63,081 nt of DNA from Mesostigma viride (taxonomy: Eukaryota > Streptophyta > Mesostigmatophyceae > Mesostigmatales > Mesostigmataceae). Below the pieces are notes generated by a model that saw nothing but the letters and a program-made list of their open reading frames with translations, was not told where the DNA came from and made no database searches. A program made the translations under genes and the position numbers. Positions 21,630 through 31,503 of the stretch are shown one piece after another; position 1 is the stretch's first letter, and each line of letters starts with the position of its first letter. Where the stretch lies: positions 4,091,400 to 4,154,480 of the forward strand of contig RPFO01000080.1 of assembly GCA_009746045.1 (NCBI GenBank). Direction: 5' to 3'.

Positions 21630-22277
21630 AGTTAGCGAACAGCCAGAACTGTGAGTTCCTGGTCTCTCGCGCCACACAACGGGATGAGCCAAAGTTGCAA
21701 AGGCAGCAACCTTTTAACCCGTGCACCAAGCCACGACCACGGTGAGCGGTTCCACGACCAATGTGGGAGCCTCGGTTCGTGCTTGCCAAGATAGCTGGTC
21801 ATCCCCCATGACCAAGCTATATCCTTTGCGTTGTTCCTCGTTCCCATCGGCGTGACGAGGCACGTGCAGGCATGCAAGCAAATCCCCAACGTCCACTGGC
21901 ATCAGTGCAGAGCCAGGACGAACTGGATTTGCCTAGACTCTGCAACCTAGGAAGTACAGGACCTGTCACAAGCCTGCAAGGCCTAGTATCCTTGCAGACC
22001 TGTGCCAGCCCTGTATTCCACCAGCCACAGGCTGCTGCTCCTCTGGCCTACGTGGACCACAGTCACGTGATAGTCAGGCTAAGCCTGTGCAGGCACGGCC
22101 TGCCACGTGTCCTGTCCACTATACCAGAGGACTGTACCTTAGTCGGCCACGGACGGCTAGGACTTCGGGACCTCATATCTTTCTCGTCCCTTGTCTGTTT
22201 CAGGCGGTCAGCACGGCGTTGGAAAGGTCTTTCCAAACTGCATCCACTTAGCATATTGGTTGCCCAAAATGCTAACT
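21630..22277 (-). repeat. 5' LTR of family 1 copy A (648 bp)
   Basis: Same sequence as 28855-29504 and 29610-30265. The ends are AGTTAGC...GCTAACT. On the element strand it starts at 22277. It is flanked outside by the RNase H reading frame of copy C and inside by the ORF1 leader. Confidence 0.85.
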
Positions 22278-22278
22278 G

Positions 22279-22521
22279 TTGCAGCTGCACACACTGGTGA
22301 GGACTGACAGCATGGGCATGGTGCAATTTGTGCACAGGCAGCTGGCCAGGAGCAGGGACCTTGACTACTTGTTGCTCAAGGAGATGTCCTACCTAGCTCA
22401 CATTGAACATGTGCCTGGTGTGGACAACCCTGCAGATGCCCTCACCAAGCTGGAGGAGAAGGCGGAGAGGCAGTACCCCCTGCTCCGTGGGCTCATGGAC
22501 CCCTTACACGGGCGGCCATAG
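22279..22521 (+). pseudogene. RNase H C-terminal fragment of copia family 1, copy C
   Basis: An open frame reads QLHTLVRTDSMGMVQFVH, then SRDLDYLLLKEM, HVPGVDNPADALTKL and ends LMDPLHGRP-stop. TDS and the VDNPADALTK motif are the C-terminal half of a copia-type RNase H. The 5' half was cut away by the insertion of copy A at 22278. The same ending is present at 35731-35819 in copy B. Confidence 0.85.
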
Positions 22522-23330
22522 AGACCAGGCCTTGCTTCAGCTTGGGTGTCCCCAGTGGGCTGGTTGACCAAAGTACCAAGTGGTGCCTGGTGCTTACTGG
22601 TTGACAGCCGGTCCTTCAGGGTTAGGTACACCCTCCTGGACAGGAGTTGGTGTGGAATGTCACTCCTACCAGCTGAGAATCATGCCTGGCCCTCCCCATG
22701 GGGTTCAGAAGAGTCGCCAGGACTTAAGTCGACGCCTTTGGCCTCAAACAGTTAGGCCATGCAAGGGCAACCCGAATGTTGGTTCTTACAGGTTGCTGTA
22801 CATATGTTTTCTAGTGTTTGTTTCCAACCTGTTGCTAATAAAGAACCTGGTTGTGTGACCATGTGGAACATGGTTGCCAGGGGGCCACATTCTGGGTTAT
22901 ATAATGCTTGAATAAAACATAATCATGTCATGTCATTCTCATGTTGTTCCCACGGTTGTAATGTTTCTCTTGTGTAAAGTTCCAGGTCACCTATAAACCT
23001 GGAGGTTGGGGTGGGGTTCAATTCCCCAGCAGAGCCACAGCCTGGCATGAGTGATTCCTGGGCTTAACACCCAGTGAAGACATGGGCTCCCCAATAAGGC
23101 AGTATTTGTACAGGTGCTACCTGAGTCTCTTTGAGCATAAAAGGGAAAGGCTGGCCAAGGCGGGCGCCATAAGAACGGGCGCCTGTGATAACTGTGAAAG
23201 ATCAGGAACTCACAATAGTACGTTCTTGGCATCCTGTAATCCCAGCCATTGGACTAGGTAATGTGCCTTGACTTTAATCTAGCACCAAGTTCCCAAGGAA
23301 AGGTTGGGAGCTGACCAAGGGGTCAGGGGA
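22522..23330 (+). other. 3' UTR of copia family 1, copy C
   Basis: Non-coding, with polyadenylation-like AATAAA words (22838, 22911) and a TATATAATG element (about 22898). It matches 35820-36521 of copy B closely and continues at 28662-28854 on the other side of the PAT element. It contains a pol III B-box-like GGTTCAATTCC in a short hairpin (about 23013-23030). Confidence 0.75.
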
Positions 23331-23534
23331 TCCATTTCTGGCCTTGCCTTGCTTTGCATGCATCACCACAAAACATCAAATTTATTACAATATGTGTGCT
23401 AGCTCTATACGGTGGAATAACACAGACATGTCTACCAGATGGCAACACGGCCATCTGTATGCTAGGGTGAGCACACTATGTGAATGTGCAGGGCCAGCCC
23501 ACAGCAGCTGTGCCCCTGCTCTACCCCCTTTTGC
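23331..23534 (-). repeat. B2 split direct repeat of PAT element
   Basis: Matches B1 (23761-23957) over about 197 bp, from ATCCATTTCTGG to CTCTACCC. It forms the 3' end of the element. Confidence 0.9.
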
Positions 23535-23548
23535 CAGGGTGGGCGGGT

Positions 23549-23759
23549 GGGAGGCAAAAGAAAACAACCTGCTTCCCTAGAATGGAAGCCCACCCTTTAT
23601 AGCAACCACCTCTCCAGCCAACCCCTACCTGGGTGGCTGGGGTACGGGTGCCAGCACAAAAAATATTTTTTCTAAAATTATTTTTTCTTTTGGTGCTATA
23701 CGGCGTTGCATTCTCCGCTCAGCAGGTTAGTCATAGATAAAATGAGCATAGCTCACCAA
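23549..23759 (-). repeat. A2 split direct repeat of PAT element
   Basis: Matches A1 (28450-28660) from AGGCAAAAGAAAAC to GCTCACCA. It directly abuts B1, as expected for the internal junction that represents the joined ends of a circular intermediate. Confidence 0.9.
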
Positions 23760-23760
23760 A

Positions 23761-23957
23761 TCCATTTCTGGCCTTGCCTTGCTTTGCATGCATCACCACA
23801 AAACATCAAATTTATTACAATATGTGTGCTAGCTCTATACGGTGGAATAACACAGACATGTCTACCAGATGGCAACACGGCCATCTGTATGCTAGGGTGA
23901 GCACACTATGTGAATGTGCAGGGCCAGCCCACAGCAGCTGTGCCCCTGCTCTACCCA
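23761..23957 (-). repeat. B1 split direct repeat of PAT element
   Basis: Internal copy of B2, lying after the ORF2 stop and adjacent to A2. Confidence 0.9.
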
Positions 23958-24151
23958 CATCTCCTTACATGGCTAACAGCCGAAAATACGTAGGACATGC
24001 AAAAAAGAAAACTTAAACTACCTAGCTATGGGGGTACTTTGTCCCAACCCAGGTTCACCCTCGGGTTAGTTAAACCATTTCCCCCCTGACCTCCCACACA
24101 AGGGTGAGGTCAGTTGATAGCTAAAAGACGAGAGGTAAAAACAGGAGGACG

Positions 24152-27082
24152 TCAAAACTCGACGCCACCGAAGTGGCGCCGGAAAGCCGCTGGGTCAAAA
24201 CCCAGGGCCTGAGCCCAGAGGGCGGGTGGGATGTCGCGCCCCAGGAGGCTGCGGTGGAGGCCAATGTAGCGCGTGACCGAGAGGGCCGAAGCCCACCGGC
24301 CGCGCAGCTGGATGGCCTCCGGCGACTCGCCAGCGATGGCGTCGTGCGTCGCCCCCCCATGCCGGAGGCTGTGAAAAGAAAACATCCCTGGGATGCTCAT
24401 GCGGGCCTGCACAGCCTCCCACTGCTGCCTAGCCTGGCTGTACGTTAAGCCTCGAAAGAGGAGTGCATCCGGGGGCTGGCCAGCCGTCAGACGTCGCAGG
24501 AGCCACAAAGAAAGTGGATCCCGGACGAGGACGTGCTGGGCCGCCCCCTGCGCAGTTTTGGGGTTGCGCAGCACAAGGGCACCGACCATGGGCCCTGGCT
24601 CGAGAAGGGGGTGGCCGGGATGAGCCACATCCCGAACCCGCAGCCCTAGCGCCTCGCTAATGCGTAAATACTGCTGGAAAGCAATAATAATCAACGCACT
24701 CAAATGCACCTGTCGACGTGAAACTAGCAACAGGGCAGTGAAATAGCAAAGGCGCCAGGGCATAGGCGGAGGGCTGACAGCCGGAACAAGCCGCTGCCAA
24801 CCTGCTAGCAGGCGGTCCGCCAGTACCCAATTCCGAACAATGTCGGGGTAGTACAGGTGCAGACAGGCCTTGGCATGCTGGCATAAGGTACGCCCCCGCC
24901 CGCCTCTGGCATGGTAGACAGCAGAAATCCACTCACAGAAAATGGCTTCGGCGTCAGCTGGGTCGACAGGGCCAGGTGGCGCCCACGCCACGTAGACAGC
25001 CGCCGCACGTCGGTACGCTGGCAAGGTAGACACAGGGTTGACTGTGCCCTCCAAAAGTGCCAAGTCCCGAGGGCGTCGCGCCCCCTCAGGCCCAGGGTTG
25101 GGATGCACGTCACCACACCGGGTCAAGTCAGGAACCCAAGCGCCACGCCGACTGGCCTTGTCAGCTGGGTTGTGGTCGGTAGCCACCCAGACCCAGTGGC
25201 TCTGCATGTCGCCAGCCAGTGACAGAGCGCAGTAGCGTCGAACCAGCTGGTTGAGACGGTAGGAAGACGACCGCCCTCTGACAAACGCCCCCACCACAGC
25301 ACTGGAGTCTACGAGCCGGACGACTCGCTTACCCCGACACGCCTTGGTCCGGCACGACCACTCGACCCCCTGTGTCGCAGCAATCGCCTCCTTGACGTTG
25401 ATGTGGTTAGGCTGCCCCCGCCACCGGTAGGACAGTGCCGTACGCCAGTGGCCACTATCCAGCAGGCTGTAGTCCCCCTCCTCCATGCGCTCCAGGTCCC
25501 AGTCCTCCCCAGACGTTAAAGCTGTCGTCCGCCACCCCCGCGCTTCGCGCCGGGTCGCCAGCCGGGCACAATCGGCCCCAGGCAGGTCCCTGTAGACCAC
25601 CCCACCGCCGGAGCCGCTCGCATCACTTGCGACGACCCGGTCAGAAAGGGGCCGGGCCCTGGCCGCCCTCAAAAAGGGGGCCAGGTCGATCGCCGCCTGA
25701 AGCTCCTGGCGGGCCCCCGCAGGGAGGCGCCAGCGGCGCCCAGGCAGGGAGGCATTCATGGCTGCTAGCAGCCGGTACGTCTCAGACCACACCGAAAGCA
25801 TGGGGCGGCACAGCAGATGCATCCACACCCACTTCCCAAGCACAGAACTAAGTTCGCGGTAGTATGTAAACCCGCGATCTAAGATTCTATGAGTAGCGGC
25901 GATAACTGCCACCACACGCTCAGGAACAGGCACCACGTCACCATCCCTTTGGTGAATGACCCCCACCGCCTGCACACCAGTCTGCTCTGCTGTCGCCCGT
26001 ACCACCTTGTCAGACTTCTGCACCAGCCCAACAGCGGCGTAGGCAGCCTGAACACGATCTAGCTGCTGATTCACCCCATCCACCGACGCACAGTGGGTGA
26101 AATGGAGGTCATCGATCGTCACAGCATGCATACCTTCCAGATCCTGCCGAGATTCGAAGCACGGCGAGGGCGCCAAGGGCGCAGCAGGGTCCTCCTCCAG
26201 CCTCAGCCGGACGGTCTCCCCCGCCTCGTTGGCCTCCGCCACCAGGATCAGCGCGGACATGTTGATGCTCAGCCCACGACTAGCCTCCAACGGCGGCTTG
26301 GGGCCACAGCGGTACAACACAGACTGATGCACACACTGGGCCACCGCGACGGCCAGCTTGTTGCCCATTGGCCAGCACAACATCCACGGCCACACCTTCC
26401 GACGAGCCCCACTCAGGCCCACCAGATCCGACCACACCGGCATCCACGCACAGTACCGCCGCATCCAAACTGGCAGGCGGAGTCTGTTGTAGTACGAATC
26501 CAAATCTGATACGCCCCCAAAAACATCCTCCCCAGCGCGCGTGGGCAAATCGCAAATCACGCCAAGGTGTGGTAAAAAAGCGGGCATAGGATCAGGTAGT
26601 GGCATGTTGCCACGCCGGTTGTCCACAATCAGCCGTATACGGCCGTCGGGCTTTCCGACCCCAAAAGTACCGTTCACCATAGGCGGCTCCTCCTCAAAAA
26701 ATCCACCCAAAATCCCCCTCTCCACACACACCGTGCAAACCCGCGCGAACTCCTCCATGCTACACCCCCGCGAGATCCGCATCGACTTCTGCAAGATCCG
26801 CTCTGCTGGGCTCAGCGTCCGTACCATCCTACTCTCATCATTCAAAATTGCTCCCCAAGAGGGGGGTAGTAAGTTCAGCACATCCACTTGGCCACCTTCC
26901 CCCGGACCAGGCAAAGCCAAGCGTGCGGCCACTAACGGTTCGTAAGGGGCTCCTTCAGCATATTCACCCCCATCCACTACAGATCCTGCCATTGCCGCTA
27001 CGGAACCACCGTTCCGGCGGACAAAGGACCTGCAAGCATCATCGATCCCATCTAGGGCCGCCTGCTGCAGAGGCCCGGGCAC
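24152..27082 (-). CDS. PAT-element Pol: reverse transcriptase, RNase H, 2A-like motif, tyrosine recombinase
   Basis: About 976 residues. RT: motif A GGVSDLDSYYNRL (about 189-201) and the catalytic pair in VTIDDLHF (D324, D325). RNase H: VASDASGSGGG (D487), NVKEAI (E565), VDSSAVVG (D592), ATDHNPADKAS (D636). Then GDVHPNPGP at 657-665, a 2A-like ribosome-skipping motif. Tyrosine recombinase: R807 in YLRISEALGLRV, H904-x-x-R907 in HSLRHGGAT, W930 in RGRW and Y939 in TRYIGLH, the full R-H-R-(H/W)-Y set. It copies the RNA and integrates the circular product. The frame has GTG at 27082; the true start is unclear and an ATG at 27126 lies out of frame behind a run of 12 G, so homopolymer length matters. 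The gene looks intact. Confidence 0.92.
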   Translation of the reverse strand: MPGPLQQAALDGIDDACRSFVRRNGGSVAAMAGSVVDGGEYAEGAPYEPLVAARLALPGPGEGGQVDVLNLLPPSWGAILNDESRMVRTLSPAERILQKSMRISRGCSMEEFARVCTVCVERGILGGFFEEEPPMVNGTFGVGKPDGRIRLIVDNRRGNMPLPDPMPAFLPHLGVICDLPTRAGEDVFGGVSDLDSYYNRLRLPVWMRRYCAWMPVWSDLVGLSGARRKVWPWMLCWPMGNKLAVAVAQCVHQSVLYRCGPKPPLEASRGLSINMSALILVAEANEAGETVRLRLEEDPAAPLAPSPCFESRQDLEGMHAVTIDDLHFTHCASVDGVNQQLDRVQAAYAAVGLVQKSDKVVRATAEQTGVQAVGVIHQRDGDVVPVPERVVAVIAATHRILDRGFTYYRELSSVLGKWVWMHLLCRPMLSVWSETYRLLAAMNASLPGRRWRLPAGARQELQAAIDLAPFLRAARARPLSDRVVASDASGSGGGVVYRDLPGADCARLATRREARGWRTTALTSGEDWDLERMEEGDYSLLDSGHWRTALSYRWRGQPNHINVKEAIAATQGVEWSCRTKACRGKRVVRLVDSSAVVGAFVRGRSSSYRLNQLVRRYCALSLAGDMQSHWVWVATDHNPADKASRRGAWVPDLTRCGDVHPNPGPEGARRPRDLALLEGTVNPVSTLPAYRRAAAVYVAWAPPGPVDPADAEAIFCEWISAVYHARGGRGRTLCQHAKACLHLYYPDIVRNWVLADRLLAGWQRLVPAVSPPPMPWRLCYFTALLLVSRRQVHLSALIIIAFQQYLRISEALGLRVRDVAHPGHPLLEPGPMVGALVLRNPKTAQGAAQHVLVRDPLSLWLLRRLTAGQPPDALLFRGLTYSQARQQWEAVQARMSIPGMFSFHSLRHGGATHDAIAGESPEAIQLRGRWASALSVTRYIGLHRSLLGRDIPPALWAQALGFDPAAFRRHFGGVEF

Positions 27083-27278
27083 ACGGGCTGAATCTACAGC
27101 AGGCGGGTCTCGCCCCCCCCCCCCATCCAGTTTAACGCCCTAACCGTCTGACAGGCTAGTGTGCGAGCATTAAAAGCCCGACTCATCCTATCGCGCCTAC
27201 GGCCTGAGCGTACCTGCTGCCACCAGTCACGAGGTGGCAGGGGTGCTGGAAGAGGTAGTGGAAGAAGGCACCGCTCCC

Positions 27279-28382
27279 TCACTTGTTGTTGTTGGACGGG
27301 CCGCCCTGCCCCTTCTTGCCGGGACCCTGCTCCAGCTTGTGCTGCAGCTTCCCCATGCTCATCGCCGCCCGCACCGCCGGAGACGCCAGCATTGCTCCAC
27401 CCTCCTGGAATGGCAGCATTGCCGACGGCGTCCCCTTCCAACCCGTCGACCCCACATCCACCAGCTGGCATGCCGTGATCAGCTTTGCCAGGTACTCGGC
27501 TGCTGCCAGCTCCAGAATTACTTCGGAGCGTGGCGTGGCCCAGTAGCCAAATTCTGTCACCATCGTGTCCAGAATTCCTGCCATCTGCAGGAGCAGCATC
27601 CGCCTCTCCCCGCTGGCTGAGCTGCCGTGCATCGTCAGCATTAACGATGCACGGATGGACTTCCCCCCCACGCTCTCCGCGTAGTCCAGCATTCCTGGCA
27701 GCACCGCCTCCAGCATGTTGCTCACCAGCACCGGCACTGCATGCCCACTCAGCGCCACCCCCTTCGTGCGCGCCAGCCTGCCAGCAGCCGTCGCTGCGGC
27801 TGGGCTTGCAGCTGCTGGAGTCTTTGCCTGGTCCAGCAGCTTCGACATAGCCGATATTAGGTCGCCAATATCTCCGCCAGTGCGGGCGTTGCCCGGCCGG
27901 GATGGAAGCCCTCCAGCTGGCGTTGCATAGCCCGTCTCGGTCCCCAGCAGCCGACCTAGGTTTCGGTCCAGGTCCGCCACAGCCTGGTCGATCGCCCCAG
28001 GAGCGCCATCGTCCTCCCCAGCGCCCGCTCCACCATGCCCCGCCCCTCCGCTTCCACCTGCCGAAGGGGGAACACCCCCCGTTCCCACCGCACCTGCTGA
28101 CACTGGTGGGTCCGGCTCTGCAATAGCCTCCCCCAGTTGCGCTGCTAGCACATCGGCCAGGGCCTCCTCCCCATCCCAGTCGCTGACAAACCCCCGTTCC
28201 TCCAGGACGTCCATGACGTTCTTGGCACGCCCCGGAGTGAGCTTCTGGATCCGCTCTAGCCAGTTCCCCTCCCCTAGGATCTTCTGAACCGCAGTGGCGG
28301 CCTCCTTTGGGGTGCATCCCTCCTTGGCTGCTTGCTTGAGTTTCGCTAGGAAATTCCGGTCTGGGGCTGTCACTGTGGACAT
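27279..28382 (-). CDS. PAT-element ORF1 (Gag-like, 367 aa)
   Basis: Starts at ATG 28382 (MSTVTAPDRNFLAKLKQAAKEG...), 68 bp after repeat A1. The N-terminal 80 residues are helical and charged (LTPGRAKNVMDVLEERGF). The middle is Gly/Ala-rich, and a second folded part (about 205-330) includes RMLLLQMAGILDTM and VILELAAAEYLAKLI. The tail is basic and Asn-rich. No zinc knuckle is present. By position it is the Gag-like ORF typical of PAT/DIRS elements, probably coating the RNA. Assigned by context, not by a recognised domain. Confidence 0.65.
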   Translation of the reverse strand: MSTVTAPDRNFLAKLKQAAKEGCTPKEAATAVQKILGEGNWLERIQKLTPGRAKNVMDVLEERGFVSDWDGEEALADVLAAQLGEAIAEPDPPVSAGAVGTGGVPPSAGGSGGAGHGGAGAGEDDGAPGAIDQAVADLDRNLGRLLGTETGYATPAGGLPSRPGNARTGGDIGDLISAMSKLLDQAKTPAAASPAAATAAGRLARTKGVALSGHAVPVLVSNMLEAVLPGMLDYAESVGGKSIRASLMLTMHGSSASGERRMLLLQMAGILDTMVTEFGYWATPRSEVILELAAAEYLAKLITACQLVDVGSTGWKGTPSAMLPFQEGGAMLASPAVRAAMSMGKLQHKLEQGPGKKGQGGPSNNNK

Positions 28383-28449
28383 GGTAGGTTATACTGCTTG
28401 ATGTGTTATCTTGCGTTTTGTTTTTTGTGTTGTGGTCACGTGAGGTTCT

Positions 28450-28660
28450 CAGGCAAAAGAAAACAACCTGCTTCCCTAGAATGGAAGCCCACCCTTTATA
28501 GCAACCACCTCTCCAGCCAACCCCTACCTGGGTGGCTGGGGTACGGGTGCCAGCACAAAAAATATTTTTTCTAAAATTATTTTTTCTTTTGGTGCTATAC
28601 GGCGTTGCATTCTCCGCTCAGCAGGTTAGTCATAGATAAAATGAGCATAGCTCACCAATG
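28450..28660 (-). repeat. A1 split direct repeat of PAT element
   Basis: The 5' terminal repeat of the element, matching A2 over about 211 bp. Likely carries the promoter. It contains the palindrome-like run ATATTTTTTCTAAAATTATTTTTTC. Confidence 0.9.
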
Positions 28661-28661
28661 A

Positions 28662-28854
28662 CCTCTGATTCACTGGCCAGTACACCTAGCCTGGTCCAAG
28701 GGCAGATATGTTGTTACCCAAAGGAGGCATGCAGGAACCTGGGCCCTCAAAGGTCTGATCAACCTCAAGGGACCAAGCGGTCTGTGGCTGAGTGGGCACA
28801 AGCAAGGTTAGGCTTGTTTCAAGCTGGTCCAGCTCCAAAAGAAGAAAGGGTTGG
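28662..28854 (+). other. Distal 3' UTR and polypurine tract of copia family 1, copy C
   Basis: Continues the 3' UTR interrupted by the PAT element and ends in the purine-rich AAAAGAAGAAAGGGTTGGA directly before the LTR. This is the expected place for a polypurine tract that primes plus-strand synthesis. Confidence 0.75.
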
Positions 28855-29504
28855 AGTTAGCATTTTGGGCAACCAATATGCTAAGTGGATGCAGTTTGGA
28901 AAGACCTTTCCAACGCCGTGCTGACCGCGCCTGAAACAGACAAGGGACGAGAAAGATATGAGGTCCCGAAGTCCTAGCCGTCCGTGGCCAACTAGGGTAC
29001 AGTCCTCTGGTATAGTGGACAGGACACGTGGCAGGCCGTGCCTGCACAGGCTTAGCCTGACTATCACGTGACTGTAGTCCACGTAGACCAGAGGAGCAGC
29101 AGCCTGTGGCTGGTGGAATACAGGACTGGCACAGGTCTGCAAGGATACTAGGCCTTGCAGGCTTGTGACAGGTCCTGTACTTCCTAGGTTGCAGAGTCTA
29201 GGCAAATCCAGTTCGTCCTGGCTCTGCACTGATGCCAGTGGACGTTGAGGATTTGCTTGCCTGCCTGCACGTGCCTCGTCACGCCGATGGGAACGAGGAA
29301 CAACGCAAAGGATATAGCTTGGTCATGGGGGATGACCAGCTATCTTGGCAAGCACGAACCGAGGCTCCCACATTGGACGTGGAAACGCTCACCGTGGTCG
29401 TGGCTTGGTGCACGGGTTAAAAGGTTGCTGCCTTTGCAACTTTGGCTCATCCCGTTGTGTGGCGTGAGAGACCAGGAACTCACAGTTCTGGCTGCTCGCT
29501 AACT
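28855..29504 (+). repeat. 3' LTR of family 1 copy C (650 bp)
   Basis: Starts AGTTAGCATTTTGGGC right after the polypurine tract and ends GCTCGCTAACT. Open frames inside it are not genes. Confidence 0.85.
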
Positions 29505-29609
29505 AAGGTCTGATCAACCTCAAGGGACCAAGCGGTCTGTGGCTGAGTGGGCACAAGCAAGGTTAGGCTTGTTTCAAGCTGGTCCAGCTCCAAAAGAAGA
29601 AAGGGTTGG
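29505..29609 (+). repeat. 105 bp repeat of distal 3' UTR and polypurine tract between two LTRs
   Basis: Repeats 28750-28854 almost exactly. It places LTR, 3' internal end and LTR in tandem, which suggests recombination between elements rather than two simple insertions. Confidence 0.85.
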
Positions 29610-30265
29610 AGTTAGCATTTTGGGCAACCAATATGCTATAAGTGGATGCAGTTTGGAAAGACCTTTCCAACGCCGTGCTGACCGCCTGAAACAGACAAGG
29701 GACGAGAAAGATATGAGGTCCCGAAGTCCTAGCCGTCCGTGGCCGACTAGGGTACAGTCCTCTGGTATAGTGGACAGGACACGTGGCAGGCCGTGCCTGC
29801 ACAGGCTTAGCCTGACTATCACGTGACTGTGGTCCACGTAGACCAGTCTGAGGAGCAGCAGCCTGTGGCTGGTGGAATACAGGATCGACTGGTACAGGTC
29901 TGCAAGGATACTAGGCCTTGCAGGCTTGTGACAGGTCCTGTACTTCCTAGGTTGCAGAGTCTAGGCAAATCCAGTTCGTCCTGGCTCTGCACTGATGCCA
30001 GTGGACGTTGAGGATTTGCTTGCCTGCCTGCACGTGCCTCGTCACGCCGATGGGAACGAGGAACAACGCAAAGGATATAGCTTGGTCATGGGGGATGACC
30101 AGCTATCTTGGCAAGCACGAACCGAGGCTCCCACATTGGACGTGGAAACGCTCACCGTGGTCGTGGCTTGGTGCACGGGTTAAAAGGTTGCTGCCTTGCA
30201 ACTTTGGCTCATCCCGTTGTGTGCATGAGAGACCAGGAACTCACAGTTCTGGCTGTTTGCTAACT
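29610..30265 (+). repeat. 5' LTR of family 1 copy B (656 bp)
   Basis: Same LTR, ending TGTTTGCTAACT, followed by the ORF1 leader CGTACTATTGCATTTC as in copy A. It has two small insertions relative to 28855-29504 (near 29848 and 29886). Confidence 0.85.
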
Positions 30266-30297
30266 CGTACTATTGCATTTCTGTTCGCAAAGGTTTC

Positions 30298-31450
30298 ATG
30301 TCGGCCGAGGCTCGGGTTGAGACACCTGAGTCATCCCCCAGGCGCGAAGCAGCTCCAGAGTTGCCGGCGCGCAAAAACGCATTCTACCCCTATCTATACC
30401 CACCAATCCAACGCTTCCACATTTGTGCAAGCAGCCTACGTTGCGAGAGGCCTTGCGGAAGGCGGTTGGGTCGCTGTGTTCGGAAACGCAGCAGGGCCGT
30501 CGGCGAACGACCCTGTGGTGATGAGGATAAGGGCGACGACGTCGCCAGGGGAAACAGGGCGGGTCTGCACGGAGCGCCTCGTCGCCATTTGCGACGAAAT
30601 TGCTTCGTTGATCTACAGTTTAGAAGTTGCGTACCAGGGCGGGCACGTAACCATCCAGGCGCTTGACTTAGCGCGAGAGACGCTGGGCCAACTGGTGGCC
30701 ATCTGTTTAGGTGGAACCAGACTGTATAATCACTGGGTGGCGACAAGCTCGCTGGGGGAGGGGACCGACGCGTCACACATCATACGGGACGCGCAGACGC
30801 GCGAGGCCGATAGCCCGTGGGATTCGGCCGAGGTGGTGGCTCAAACGTGTGAGCACCTGGTCAACATTCTGATCCAGGAGTCGCGTGGTCACGCTGATCA
30901 CTGGGTGATCACTACGCGTCCGCCGGGCATTTGGTCGACCTTGGACACGCCGAGGTTGCAGAGCAGGCCAGAGGCGACTGGGCCGACGGTGACTGTCATC
31001 ACCGGTCGGGAGGTCACCGACGAGGATTTCCACGATCAGTTCGTGGACCGACCAACGGGCATCATAGCCCGGTCGTCGCAGCAGATTGACGAGGGTGACG
31101 GCACAAACGAAGGATACTCAGCTCGGCGTAGAGCAGAGTTACATATACAATTTGAGCCGGAACACGATTTTGCTGAGATTGGTCGGGGGTCTCGGAACGA
31201 TCGGCGGGGTGGTGGCAGCCGGTGGGTCAGAAATCTTCAGTGGTATCGCCGTGGCAGTGCGCCCAGACTGCCGGTAGAGCAGACAGCAGCCGGGAGGCCG
31301 GTGAGCCGTGTGCTAGGTCCTTACAACGCGGAGGAGGTCCGCTCAGTTCCACGCGTGGGGACACCGGTGGCACGCACAGCGCAGGAGCGTGAGGAGGAGG
31401 CAGTAGCTGGAGAGCAGCCAGCGGCTTGTTCAGGCAGCACCAGCGCTTGA
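30298..31450 (+). pseudogene. ORF1 of copia family 1, copy B (frameshifted)
   Basis: Begins MSAEARVETPESSP at 30298. Extra bases in the segment corresponding to NAFFPYSHPSNAS of copy A shift the frame at about codon 35. From ASTFVQAAYVARGLAEGG onward it is open to the stop at 31450 and about 95% like copy A (for example QEARGHADHWVITTRPAG there, QESRGHADHWVITTRPPG here). Conservation of the protein between copies suggests that it was under selection in the family. Confidence 0.75.
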
Positions 31451-31503
31451 GCCTGTTCTTCCTTGTCTATCGCCTGTTTTGTTTTGCCATCCCACTGTAT
31501 ATA

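Larger units (their letters stand above)
23331..28661 (-). mobile_element. PAT-type (Kangaroo-like) tyrosine-recombinase retrotransposon
   Basis: On the minus strand the order is A1 (28660-28450), ORF1, ORF2 (RT-RNase H-tyrosine recombinase), B1 (23957-23761), A2 (23759-23549), B2 (23534-23331). Split direct repeats of this kind define the PAT/Ngaro branch of DIRS-like elements, which integrate through a circular intermediate using a tyrosine recombinase and make no target duplication. It has no integrase or protease. All repeats and both genes appear intact, so it may be young. It is inserted in the 3' UTR of copy C: flanks gtcagggg at the left and tgacctctg at the right. Confidence 0.9.

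Noticed and set aside
27094-28317. 407-codon minus-strand ORF overlapping PAT ORF1
   Set aside because: Gly/Arg-rich off-frame reading of GC-rich ORF1; the other frame has a proper start, normal composition and the expected position.
30008-30297. Upstream extension of ORF1 into the LTR (RICLPACTCLVTP...)
   Set aside because: This part is LTR sequence that also occurs alone at 29245 and 36815; ORF1 most likely starts at the ATG at 30298.
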